Positions 22,953 to 31,029 of a DNA stretch of 37,675 nucleotides are shown one piece after another. The stretch is from Thermoplasmata archaeon UBA184 (GTDB taxonomy: Archaea > Thermoplasmatota > Thermoplasmata > Lutacidiplasmatales > UBA184). The stretch spans positions 7,165 to 44,839 of the forward strand of contig DAEB01000024.1 of assembly GCA_002495185.1 (NCBI GenBank). Reading direction: 5' to 3'. A program made the position numbers and the translations under genes. Below the pieces are notes generated by a model. The model did not search any database. It worked only from the letters and a program-made list of their open reading frames with translations, and was not told the DNA's origin. Numbering within the stretch: the first letter of the stretch is position 1; each line of letters starts with the position of its first letter.

Positions 22953-24194
22953 ATGGCACTCGATTCCGGCGATATCTCATGGGTGATCGCGGCGACGGCG
23001 CTCGTGATGATCATGACCCCCGGCCTCGGGTTCTTCTACGGGGGGCTGGTCCGCCGGAAGAACCTCGTCTCCACGATCGTCCAGTGCATGGCGATCTTCG
23101 CCGTCGTGAGCCTCGCATGGGCCATCTGGGGCTACACGATGGCGTTCGGCCCGTCCGTCCTGGGCGGGTTCGTCGGGAACTTCCAGTACTTCGGCCTGAA
23201 TGGAGTCGGCGCGACGGCGAACGACGTCTACTCGACGACGATCCCGGCGCTCCTCTTCTTCGCGTTCCAGCTGAAGTTCGCAGCGATCACTCCGGCCCTC
23301 ATTATTGGGGCGTTTGCCGGTAGGATCCGGCTGAAGCCCCTCCTCATCTTCATCCTGGCCTGGGTGACGTTCATCTACTTCCCGGTGGCCCACTGGATCT
23401 GGGGCGACGGCGGATGGCTCAAGACGATGGGCGTCGAGGATTTCGCGGGCGGCATGGTCGTGCACACGACCGCGGGGGTCAGCGCCCTCGCCGCGGCGCT
23501 GGTCATTGGCCGGGGGGTGGACTTTGGGAAGGAGAGCCGCCCGAACAACGTGCCGTACGTCATCCTCGGGACCGCGATCCTGTGGTTCGGCTGGTTCGGA
23601 TTCAACGCGGGGAGCGCGCTGGCGGCGGACGCGGTCGCGGTGAACGCTCTCGTCGTCACGAACCTCGCGGCGGCCGCGGCCGGCGTGAGCTGGATGCTGA
23701 TGGACTGGTTCATCAAAGGAAAACCGTCCGCGGTCGGGATGTGCATCGGTTTTGTTTGCGGACTCGCGGCGGTGACACCGGCCTCTGGGTTCGTCGGTCC
23801 GCAGTTCTCGCTCGTAATCGGGGTGGTCGCCGGGGTCGGCTGCAACCTCGTCGCCAGCTGGAGGGCACGGACCAAGCTCGACGACTCGCTCGACGTCTTC
23901 GCCTGCCATGGCGTGGGTGGGATGTGGGGTACTGTGGCGACCGGCCTGTTCGCGTCGGTGGCGATCAACTCGGCCGCCGGCACGCACAACGGGGCGGTCT
24001 ACGGCGACCCGCAGTTCGCCCTCCTCCAGATGTTCGCGGTCGCCGTCGTTGCGACCTTCGCCTTTGTGGGCACCTACGTGATCCTTCGGGTCATCAACTT
24101 CTTCTCCCCCCTGCGGACCAGCACGGAGGAAGAGAAGGCCGGCCTGGACGAGGTCCACTTCGGCGAGGAAGCGTACTACCCGGCCTCGGAATAG
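22953..24194 (+). CDS. amt: Ammonium transporter (Amt), canonical
   Basis: 413 residues, about 11 helices. All pore residues are present: D163 (VEDFAGG), H171 (VVHTTAG), H319 (FACHGVGG), the outer gate pair in FQLKFAAIT, W150 and FNAGS, the inner Phe plus recruitment Ser. It moves ammonium across the cytoplasmic membrane. The start is the ATG at 22953, 3 bases after an in-frame TTG, with AGGTGGG just upstream. The leader also has a GC-rich hairpin-like stretch (about 22900-22938). The C-terminal tail is acidic (EEEKAGLDEVHFGEE). No glnK gene is next to it, unlike the usual arrangement. Confidence 0.96.
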   Translation: MALDSGDISWVIAATALVMIMTPGLGFFYGGLVRRKNLVSTIVQCMAIFAVVSLAWAIWGYTMAFGPSVLGGFVGNFQYFGLNGVGATANDVYSTTIPALLFFAFQLKFAAITPALIIGAFAGRIRLKPLLIFILAWVTFIYFPVAHWIWGDGGWLKTMGVEDFAGGMVVHTTAGVSALAAALVIGRGVDFGKESRPNNVPYVILGTAILWFGWFGFNAGSALAADAVAVNALVVTNLAAAAAGVSWMLMDWFIKGKPSAVGMCIGFVCGLAAVTPASGFVGPQFSLVIGVVAGVGCNLVASWRARTKLDDSLDVFACHGVGGMWGTVATGLFASVAINSAAGTHNGAVYGDPQFALLQMFAVAVVATFAFVGTYVILRVINFFSPLRTSTEEEKAGLDEVHFGEEAYYPASE

Positions 24195-24230
24195 ACCCTT
24201 CCGCCCGCCGTTCGGTGGACCGCCCCGTCG

Positions 24231-25160
24231 TCAGCCGAAGGTTGGATGTGTCGGGATCGTCGAGAGCCGGCTGCGTACGGACCGCGCCGCGATGAGGATG
24301 AGGATCGCGCCGACGAAGCCGATGAAGATGAGCAGGATCGCTCCGGCCTTGAACAGCCCTTCGTTGTACCGGGTCCCGAGCCGCCAGATCCCGATCAGGA
24401 CCCCGATGAACCCGACCAGGGCGATGATCGCGGAGACTCCGATCAGGCCGAGGAGCCCGAGGACCTCTCCGAGGTTGATGCAGCTGCTCGAGATCGAGCT
24501 CCCGCCCGCGCAGTTGATCGCCTGGTCGATGACCGCAAAGAGCCCGGCGAACCCGACCACGAGGAGCGCGAGCCCGATGATCGCGAGCAACGCGAGCGTG
24601 CGCGGCGTGGAGAATCCCGCGTCGTACGGGGAAAGCTCGCGGAACGCTTCGCGGTAGAGCCAGAGCTCCACGAGCGCGAGCGCGATGCTGGCGACGAGAA
24701 GGACGGCCAGGACCGCGAGCTCCGTGCCGTTGGCCGAGCCCGACGAGCCCGAAGCCGCTTGTCCGACGTACGAGAACGCGGGGGTCGCGGCGCTCACGGC
24801 CAGGGAGAGGACGAACCCGATGATACCCACCAGAGCGGCGATTCCTACGTAGCGGAGAGCCTTCTGGTCGGCGGGACCTCCGACCTGCGGGGTCCACCCT
24901 GCCGCCGGATAGGCGCGGGCGTAGGCCGGGGGAACAGCGAACGTCGACGGAAGCGGGCTCCCGGCCGGGGAGTTCGGAGGCGGTGCGGGAACCACGGGCG
25001 CACCGCATGCGGGGCAGGAACTGCTCCCGGGGGTGAGCGGCGAGCCGCACCGCGGGCAGACCGAAGTCGGTCGCGCGCTGACCGGCATTCCGCAGGACGG
25101 GCAGAACGCCGAGCCGGGCGGCAGGAGAGCGCCGCATCTCGGGCAGGTCGTCGATGCCAT
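24231..25160 (-). CDS. Double zinc-ribbon multi-pass membrane protein (DUF973-like)
   Basis: 309 residues from the ATG at 25160. Two zinc ribbons open the protein: C6-x2-C9...C20-x2-C23 and C35-x2-C38...C49-x2-C52. A Pro-rich linker (about 55-90) leads to five hydrophobic helices (ALVGIIGFVLSLAVSAAT, LAVLAVLLVASIALALVEL, LALLAIIGLALLVVGFAG, LLGLIGVSAIIALVGFIG, AILLIFIGFVGAILILIA). The layout resembles archaeal DUF973 proteins. The function is unknown; cytoplasmic ribbons suggest docking. It is convergent with the Amt gene. Confidence 0.8.
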   Translation of the reverse strand: MASTTCPRCGALLPPGSAFCPSCGMPVSARPTSVCPRCGSPLTPGSSSCPACGAPVVPAPPPNSPAGSPLPSTFAVPPAYARAYPAAGWTPQVGGPADQKALRYVGIAALVGIIGFVLSLAVSAATPAFSYVGQAASGSSGSANGTELAVLAVLLVASIALALVELWLYREAFRELSPYDAGFSTPRTLALLAIIGLALLVVGFAGLFAVIDQAINCAGGSSISSSCINLGEVLGLLGLIGVSAIIALVGFIGVLIGIWRLGTRYNEGLFKAGAILLIFIGFVGAILILIAARSVRSRLSTIPTHPTFG

Positions 25161-25329
25161 CGCGCTCCGACTGCGCTTCCACCTCATCTACTTCGTCGTT
25201 CCGCGAGGTTCGCGGGCAATCGCGGTACGGCGAGCCGGTCCGCGACTGAGAGATCGCGGCGCGCGTCCGGGCACCCGCAGACCGGGCTCCGTCGTTTCCT
25301 TTTTCTGCCCGAGCGTGATTCCGGGTTTG

Positions 25330-25599
25330 ATGGCCGACCCGGACGAATGCGAATTGCACGAGGTCGTGCTGTCTGCGGAAGCGGACGAAGCGAAGGAATT
25401 GATCCGAGTGGCGCAAAGCCCGATCGGGGACGAGTGCCAGTACTGCCCGGTCTGCCGTTCGGCGCGGGAGTTCGTCGAGCGGCGGCTGGCGGAAGAATCC
25501 GGATACGTGCCTCCGGCGGGCGAGAGCGCCGACGCTTCCTGGAAGAAGCTCCAGCGGGCGATCGAGAACGCTCGGGTCGCGATCCACCGCGCTCCGTAG
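25330..25599 (+). CDS. Small acidic CxxC protein
   Basis: 89 residues: an acidic helix (EVVLSAEADEAKELIRVAQ), then C36-Q-Y-C39-P-V-C42, then two more helices (SAREFVERRLAEESG, ASWKKLQRAIENARVAI). Only three closely spaced cysteines plus C7 are available for metal binding. It is divergent from the zinc-ribbon membrane gene. No family is recognised. Confidence 0.55.
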   Translation: MADPDECELHEVVLSAEADEAKELIRVAQSPIGDECQYCPVCRSAREFVERRLAEESGYVPPAGESADASWKKLQRAIENARVAIHRAP

Positions 25600-25636
25600 C
25601 CCGCCGGCTCCGGCGCGAAAGGACGGGTGAGCTACC

Positions 25637-26800
25637 CTACCTCGGAGCGACCCGGGAGGGGATCGGGCCGACCCCGGTGGACGACCCGACCGGTCGGTCC
25701 TTGGGAATGTAGTCCTTCAGCGATGGACGCGTGAGGAACGCGTACCAGGGCGCGAGGACATCGATCAGCGCTCCGACGAGCCCGTTCACCACGAGCTGAG
25801 GGATGGTCAGATCGCGTCGCAGGTAGCGGTCGTGCAGGCGATGCCCCTCGATGTACGCGAGCACCATCGAGGTCCAGATGAATCCCGTGAAGACGCTCGT
25901 GACGATGAGGAGCGGTCCGTACCGGAGCTCGACGCTCGCGAGGAGGACGATGACGGACGGCAACGCCGAGGCCCACGATGCCGCGCTGTACGCGACCGTG
26001 AGCCGCCGCCGGGTCGGCAGCTCCTTGGAATGTAACACCGAATGGACCACCCCGTGCATCCACCGGCGGCGTTGGCGCAGCTGGTCCCGCAGCGAAAAGG
26101 CGCCCTTCTCGTAGGCGAACCCCCGCAGGATTCCGAAGACCGACCCGTAGCGGGACCGCACGCGAATCTCGAACACCAGGTCCTCGGACGGCGAGAAACC
26201 TCGAGAGTCCCAGCCGACCGAGTCCTCCACGTCCGCGCGGACGACGAAGTGCGAGCCGTGAAACCCGGCGGTCGGGTTTCCCGGCAGGGTCATCGAGTCG
26301 AGGACCCGAAGGTCGTCGTACGACCGGGTGAGCTCTTGGACGTGGCTCGGGGAGCCGGACCAGTCGAGCGGGTACAGGATGATCCCCGCTCCCAGGAGAT
26401 GGCGGCCGGCCCGGACGAATTCGGAGATCCCCTCGAGCGTGTCCTGGCCCACGCAGGTCTCCTCGTCCTGATGGTAGACCCAGACGGAGGGGACGGACAG
26501 CCCGAGGCTTCGTCGCTGCTCCGACGCGTACTCGAGAGCCCGTGCCTTGCCTCTCGTTCGGAGTGGCGTCTCGTAGTCCGAGGGAATGACCCAGACTCGG
26601 GCCCCCGCGCTCTCGAGTCTTCGGTAGGTGTCCGGGGAGCTCCAATAACCATCCGGTTCGACCACGACCCAGAGGAGGAACCGGAATCCCAGTCGTGGAG
26701 TGTGCCGAAGCCAATAGAGGACCGACCGCACGCTGGCGTCGAGCGATTGCGCGTTCTTCCCGATCGCCGTGACCTGGAAGAGAACGGTCGGCTGGCTCAC
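25637..26800 (-). CDS. GT2-family membrane glycosyltransferase
   Basis: 387 residues from a GTG that overlaps the previous stop as GTGA. Features: nucleotide-sugar region with acidic QDEE (111-114) in VWVYHQDEETCVG, acceptor-side SEDL (205-208), and QRRRW (243-247) of processive-type GT2 enzymes. C-terminal helices include LPSVIVLLASVEL, LLIVTSVFTGFIWTSMVLAY and LVVNGLVGALIDVLAPWYAF. It likely adds sugars to a lipid or surface polymer at the membrane. Co-translated with the coiled-coil membrane protein before it. Confidence 0.88.
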   Translation of the reverse strand: MSQPTVLFQVTAIGKNAQSLDASVRSVLYWLRHTPRLGFRFLLWVVVEPDGYWSSPDTYRRLESAGARVWVIPSDYETPLRTRGKARALEYASEQRRSLGLSVPSVWVYHQDEETCVGQDTLEGISEFVRAGRHLLGAGIILYPLDWSGSPSHVQELTRSYDDLRVLDSMTLPGNPTAGFHGSHFVVRADVEDSVGWDSRGFSPSEDLVFEIRVRSRYGSVFGILRGFAYEKGAFSLRDQLRQRRRWMHGVVHSVLHSKELPTRRRLTVAYSAASWASALPSVIVLLASVELRYGPLLIVTSVFTGFIWTSMVLAYIEGHRLHDRYLRRDLTIPQLVVNGLVGALIDVLAPWYAFLTRPSLKDYIPKDRPVGSSTGVGPIPSRVAPR

Positions 26801-27768
26801 CGTTCCTCCGGCAGCTCCATCCGGTTCTGACGCAGGACCCGATGCGTTCCGCGGAACGCCGCCAGGAAGAACGGAACCGGCACCATCCAGACGAGCGGAA
26901 GGAGAGCGAGCCACATCGCCGGCAGGGGTTCGTCGGCCCGAAGGGTCAGGACGAGGAGCAGTGCGCTGATCCCGACGGCCGCCACGACCGTTCCCCATCC
27001 GATCGACCGCTGTCGGGCGTGCAGCGCGGAGACGGTCTGGTTGTACCGGGATACGGTGAAGTCGGGAAACGACCCCGTGAGGGACTTTCGGGGGTCGCCG
27101 CGCGGGGGTTGGGACGCAGGCTTCGCGCCCCGACCCGCGCCAGCCCCGGGCCGGGAGATCGGTGCCACGGGCGGTGGTGCCGGCGGCAGATCGACAGGCG
27201 GACCAGGAGACTCGGAGGAGCTGTCTGCGAGCTGGAAATCGAGCTCTTCGCGGGCTCGGGCGAGTTCCCGGTCGATCGTTTCGAGATCCTCTCGAAGGGA
27301 GGAGACCGACCCTTCCAACGTTCGGGCAGCGTTCGTGAGACGAGAGGCCGCGCCTCGGGCTAGATCCAGCCGTTCGCCGAGGTACGGACTCGGCGCTCCC
27401 CAACGCCCTGCGCCCTCCGCTCCCGGAAGAACGTCCTCTCTCCAATCGGGCTGGGTCCGCGCTACTCCCGGTGCCGCCGGTGGTGCGCTCTTCGGAGCCT
27501 GGGATGCGAGATCCCCCTGGATTTGATCGAGCTCCCGCAGGAACTCCTCCTCCCAGAGAGGACCAGAGGCCAAACCCGCCGCCGCCGACTCCGTGGTCCG
27601 GTCGGGCGACACCGGTCGTGGCGTGCCCTGGTCGGAGTCCGCGAGGATCTCCGAGAGCTCTTCCGAGGGCGGGGGCCCGTTCGGTTCCCCCGGTCGCGGA
27701 TCCGCGGGCGCCCGTTTGCTGCGGGACCCTCCGGTCCGGTCCGGAGGCGATGCGACGCGCTCGGTCAA
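26797..27768 (-). CDS. Coiled-coil membrane protein with GPS-EL and IQ-L motifs
   Basis: 323 residues. The N-terminal part is disordered, with PSEELSEILADSD (34-46), resembling the duplicated motif of the protein at 18878-19348, and FLRELDQIQGDL (76-87), the IQ-L motif. A coiled coil follows (about 135-180, LTNAARTLEGSVSSLREDLE and on), then a Pro-rich linker and two C-terminal helices (about 262-305, VVAAVGISALLLVLTL and LPLVWMVPVPFFLAAF). TTG start at 27768, fixed by TTAAAG about 26 nt upstream. GTGA overlap with the glycosyltransferase implies a two-gene unit; it may anchor or regulate that enzyme. Confidence 0.75.
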   Translation of the reverse strand: MTERVASPPDRTGGSRSKRAPADPRPGEPNGPPPSEELSEILADSDQGTPRPVSPDRTTESAAAGLASGPLWEEEFLRELDQIQGDLASQAPKSAPPAAPGVARTQPDWREDVLPGAEGAGRWGAPSPYLGERLDLARGAASRLTNAARTLEGSVSSLREDLETIDRELARAREELDFQLADSSSESPGPPVDLPPAPPPVAPISRPGAGAGRGAKPASQPPRGDPRKSLTGSFPDFTVSRYNQTVSALHARQRSIGWGTVVAAVGISALLLVLTLRADEPLPAMWLALLPLVWMVPVPFFLAAFRGTHRVLRQNRMELPEER

Positions 27769-27790
27769 CGAGGATTGCTCTGTGTTTTGG

Positions 27791-27797
27791 CTTTAAT
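27791..27797 (-). promoter_or_regulatory. TATA-like box of the coiled-coil membrane gene
   Basis: TTAAAG (minus strand) is centred about 26 nt before the TTG at 27768. It supports a leaderless message beginning with a rare TTG codon. Confidence 0.5.
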
Positions 27798-27943
27798 CCT
27801 ATTCTCTCGAGACGCAGCAATGCACTACCACATGCCAAGCTGCCGGAGGACGTGTGAGCGCACCCCTCCGCGGGAAGCCCGGAACGCCGGGTCTGGGCCG
27901 GTCGGCGAGGTAATGAGGCGTGGCCCGCCTGCCAGGGGCCGAA

Positions 27944-29965
27944 ATGAGCCGCTCCCGAGCCGCGCGAACCGCCTCGCTGGGAGACTTCCCGTTCTCGCTC
28001 GCCCCCTCCGAGCTTCGCCGGCGCGGGCTTTCATCCTTGGAGGCACTCCGGTCGCGCCTGGACTCGTTGATACGAACCGACCCCCCCTGGACGGTCGAGG
28101 GGTTCTTCGACCCGCTCAACCGGATCCTCATCGACGCGCGGGACGTCGGACTTCACGGCGCCCTCCTGTTCCAAGTTCACCCCGATGCCGAAACCCGGGT
28201 CGCCGGTCGGGAGGTTTCGGAGTCCTCGGACCGGTTCTTCAACGAGCTTCGGACGAACACTGAGCTGTTTCGTCGCCTCTCCGCCATCGACCTTGCCCGG
28301 GAGGACCCGACGAACCAGCGGGCTGTTTCCAATCTCCTTCGGGACATGCGAAGGGCGGGCGTCGAACAGCCGCCCCTTCGACGAGAGGAGCTCCTCGCGC
28401 TCTCGAACCAGCTCGACTCTTTGTCGAACCAGTTCAATGCCAACATCTCCTCGGGAGAACGAACGATCGCCGTGGAGGGCCCCGACGGCCTTCGTGGCCT
28501 GCCGGACGACTACCGGGCCTCGCACCCCACCGAGCCCGATGGGAAGGTCCGGATTTCGACCAAGTACCCCGACTGCTTTCCGGTCATGAGCTACGCGGAC
28601 GACGATGAGGTGCGGCGCCGGATGCTCCTCGCGTTCCTGAACGTGGCCTTCCCGGAGAACCCACCGGTCCTCGCGGAGATCCTTCAGCACCGCCGGAGAT
28701 TCTCGGAGCTCCTCGGCTATCCCGACTACGCGGAGTACGCCGTGGAGGACAAGATGACCGGTCGGGCCGAGGTCGTTACGAAGTTCCTGGACCGGATCGT
28801 AAGGCTCGTTCGGGAACCCGCCTCCACGGACCGTTCGCGGCTCCTGTCGTGCAAGCAGCGAGAGCACCCCGGCTCCACTCGGCTCGAGGACTGGGACGCC
28901 GCGTTCTGGACATCGGGGGGGTACTACGACACCAAGATCCGGAACGAAGAGTACGGGGTCGACCTGCGCCAACTTCGGGCGTACCTACCGTACCCTCGGG
29001 TCCGGGACGGATTGTTCGACCTCTGTCGTCAACTCTTCGGTCTCGAGTTCCATCGGCATCGTTCCACGGAGCTTTGGCATCCCACGGTGGATGCGTACGA
29101 CGTCGAACGCGCCGGCGAGCCGGTCGGTCGTGTGTACTTCGACCTCGTCCCGCGGCCCGACAAGTACAACCACGCCGCCCAGTTCGATGTCCGGACCGGG
29201 GTGTCCGGCGGTGGTCTCCCACAGGGCGCTCTCATCTGTAACTTCCTCGACCCCGCCACGCCGGTCGACGACGCACGGATGGAGTACCGCGACGTCGTGA
29301 CGTTCTTCCACGAGTTCGGGCACCTGGTCCATCACTTGCTGTCGGGCCACGGCCGCTGGCTCTCCACGTCGATGGGGTCGGTCGAATGGGACTTTATCGA
29401 AGCCCCCTCGCAACTGTTCGAGGAGTGGGCGCGCGACCCGGCCACGCTCGCCCGATTCGCCCGCAACCCTGACACGGGTGAGACCATCCCGGCCGACGTG
29501 GTGGCGCGGTTGAAGGAATCCGACGCCGTGGGACGGGCCAGCTGGGTCCTTCGACAGGCCGCCCTCGCGAGCCTGTCGCTCGAGATCCATCGACGAGAAC
29601 CGTCGACCTTCGACAGCTCCGAACTCTTTCGCGAGCTCTTCGAGCAAACGACCGACACCCCGCTCGAGCCCCAGTACCACCCGGTGGCGAGGTTCGGTCA
29701 CCTCACCGGGTACTCGGCGATCTACTACACCTATCTCTGGTCCGCGGTGATCGCTCGCGACCTCCTGACGCCGTTCTACGAGAAAGGCTCCCTCACCGAC
29801 CGGGAGACCGCCGAACGGTATGCCCGGGAGGTCCTCGCCCCCGGAGGAAGCCGGCCCGCGGCGGAGCTCATCCGAAGCTTTCTCGGACGAGACTACAGCT
29901 TCGACGCGTTCGAACGGTGGGCGCTCGAAGGCTCCGTCCCGGCGGCGCCGACCGCGAGAGGATAG
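27944..29965 (+). CDS. M3 family metallopeptidase (thimet oligopeptidase/Dcp-like)
   Basis: 673 residues from the ATG at 27944 (GTG at 27920 is also in frame), a normal M3 length. The zinc site is H456-E-F-G-H460 in FFHEFGHLVHHLL, with the third ligand E486 in DFIEAPSQLFEEW, as in M3A enzymes. The substrate-side tyrosines appear in GYSAIYYTYLW. M3 peptidases cut short peptides, usually in the cytoplasm, in protein turnover. There is no signal peptide. It is divergent from the coiled-coil membrane gene. Confidence 0.95.
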   Translation: MSRSRAARTASLGDFPFSLAPSELRRRGLSSLEALRSRLDSLIRTDPPWTVEGFFDPLNRILIDARDVGLHGALLFQVHPDAETRVAGREVSESSDRFFNELRTNTELFRRLSAIDLAREDPTNQRAVSNLLRDMRRAGVEQPPLRREELLALSNQLDSLSNQFNANISSGERTIAVEGPDGLRGLPDDYRASHPTEPDGKVRISTKYPDCFPVMSYADDDEVRRRMLLAFLNVAFPENPPVLAEILQHRRRFSELLGYPDYAEYAVEDKMTGRAEVVTKFLDRIVRLVREPASTDRSRLLSCKQREHPGSTRLEDWDAAFWTSGGYYDTKIRNEEYGVDLRQLRAYLPYPRVRDGLFDLCRQLFGLEFHRHRSTELWHPTVDAYDVERAGEPVGRVYFDLVPRPDKYNHAAQFDVRTGVSGGGLPQGALICNFLDPATPVDDARMEYRDVVTFFHEFGHLVHHLLSGHGRWLSTSMGSVEWDFIEAPSQLFEEWARDPATLARFARNPDTGETIPADVVARLKESDAVGRASWVLRQAALASLSLEIHRREPSTFDSSELFRELFEQTTDTPLEPQYHPVARFGHLTGYSAIYYTYLWSAVIARDLLTPFYEKGSLTDRETAERYAREVLAPGGSRPAAELIRSFLGRDYSFDAFERWALEGSVPAAPTARG

Positions 29966-29996
29966 CCGGCACGACCCCGGGTCGCCGGGGACGCCA

Positions 29997-30224
29997 TCAC
30001 TTGGGTTGCGTTGCCGCGTCCGCGGCGTGCCGGGCGAGGTAGGCTCGACCGAGCAGACGTCCGATCACCGCCCCCAGGACGCCCCCGACCACCGCCCCCA
30101 CTGCGAGGTCTACCAGCGAGGGGACAAGGTTGCTGAGGTCGAGATAGGAGATCTGCTGGAGGAAGACGACGAAGACGATCCCGATGACTACGCCGCACGC
30201 GGCACCGTGAGAAGTTGCGCTCAT
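29997..30224 (-). CDS. Small two-helix membrane protein
   Basis: 75 residues with two hydrophobic stretches (GVVIGIVFVVFLQQI and LVDLAVGAVVGGVLGAVIG, the second Gly-rich with small-residue packing) and a basic end (GRAYLARHAADAATQPK). The ATG overlaps the stop of the upstream gene by 4 nt (ATGA), so it is translated with the protein at 30221-30955 and probably acts with it. No family is recognised. Confidence 0.65.
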   Translation of the reverse strand: MSATSHGAACGVVIGIVFVVFLQQISYLDLSNLVPSLVDLAVGAVVGGVLGAVIGRLLGRAYLARHAADAATQPK

Positions 30225-30955
30225 GAGGCACCTCCTCCGGAGGGAGGCGGAGACGGTCTGGTCGAATCCGACCCGGTGGAAGAGGTCTCAGAGCCGCCTC
30301 CCGAAGGTCCTCCTCCGGTGCTCGGAGGTGCGGAAGCGGTGGTCGCGGCCGGGGGTACCCGGCCAATCATCTCATACCGACCCGAACGCGCGAGGCCGTA
30401 GACCTCATAGACCATGATCGCGAGCAGAACGATCGGAAGGATCGCGACGATCCCCAAGGGGGCGTTGTCCCGAACGTAGAAGTTCTCGCTGAAGAGGGTG
30501 GAGCCATTGGCCGCGATGAAGCTCGCGGTGATTCGGTAGACCCCCTCGAGAAGGTAGGCGACCGAGAGGGGGGTCCAGCTGAGCGGAATCGACCCCGACG
30601 CCCGGGCGACGGGGTTCGTCAAGACTTGGTCCCGCGTCGCGACCGCGAACCCGAAGTAGAACATCTGGATACGCGCGTCGCTGACGTCCGCGGTGTTCGG
30701 AGCACTCAGCGTCCAGTTGAACAATAGGTTCGCCTGCTGCGTGAGGTCGATCACGAGCGCCGACGAGGCCGAACCGGCGGCGCTCACGTCCGCGCCGTTC
30801 CACGTCACCGTGTACGCGGCCGCGGAAACCGCCGGTGAGACCGGGCCGCTCGCGCGAGCGGGGCCGGGAACGTTCAGGAGAAGCGCGACGAGCACGAACG
30901 CCACCGCGGCCAAGGAGAGTCGGGACCGGCGCTGGCGGAACGGTCGGTGGGGCAT
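30221..30955 (-). CDS. Secreted-domain membrane protein with Ser/Gly/Pro tail
   Basis: 244 residues. The N-terminal signal or anchor (residues about 13-36, LSLAAVAFVLVALLLNVPG) is followed by an outside beta-type domain (about 45-165), a helix (about 167-188, LGIVAILPIVLLAIMVYEVY) and a cytoplasmic tail rich in Ser, Gly, Pro and Thr. CTTAAG at 30977-30982 fixes the ATG start. It is coupled to the small membrane protein that follows. The function is unknown. Confidence 0.7.
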   Translation of the reverse strand: MPHRPFRQRRSRLSLAAVAFVLVALLLNVPGPARASGPVSPAVSAAAYTVTWNGADVSAAGSASSALVIDLTQQANLLFNWTLSAPNTADVSDARIQMFYFGFAVATRDQVLTNPVARASGSIPLSWTPLSVAYLLEGVYRITASFIAANGSTLFSENFYVRDNAPLGIVAILPIVLLAIMVYEVYGLARSGRYEMIGRVPPAATTASAPPSTGGGPSGGGSETSSTGSDSTRPSPPPSGGGAS

Positions 30956-30976
30956 GGGCGGGCATCCGTCCCCTCT

Positions 30977-30982
30977 CTTAAG
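30977..30982 (-). promoter_or_regulatory. TATA-like box of the two-gene membrane unit
   Basis: CTTAAG is centred about 25 nt before the ATG at 30955. Confidence 0.5.
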
Positions 30983-31029
30983 AACGATTGGTAGGGGCTA
31001 GAAGCCCCCGCCGGCCGCGATCTTCGGGG

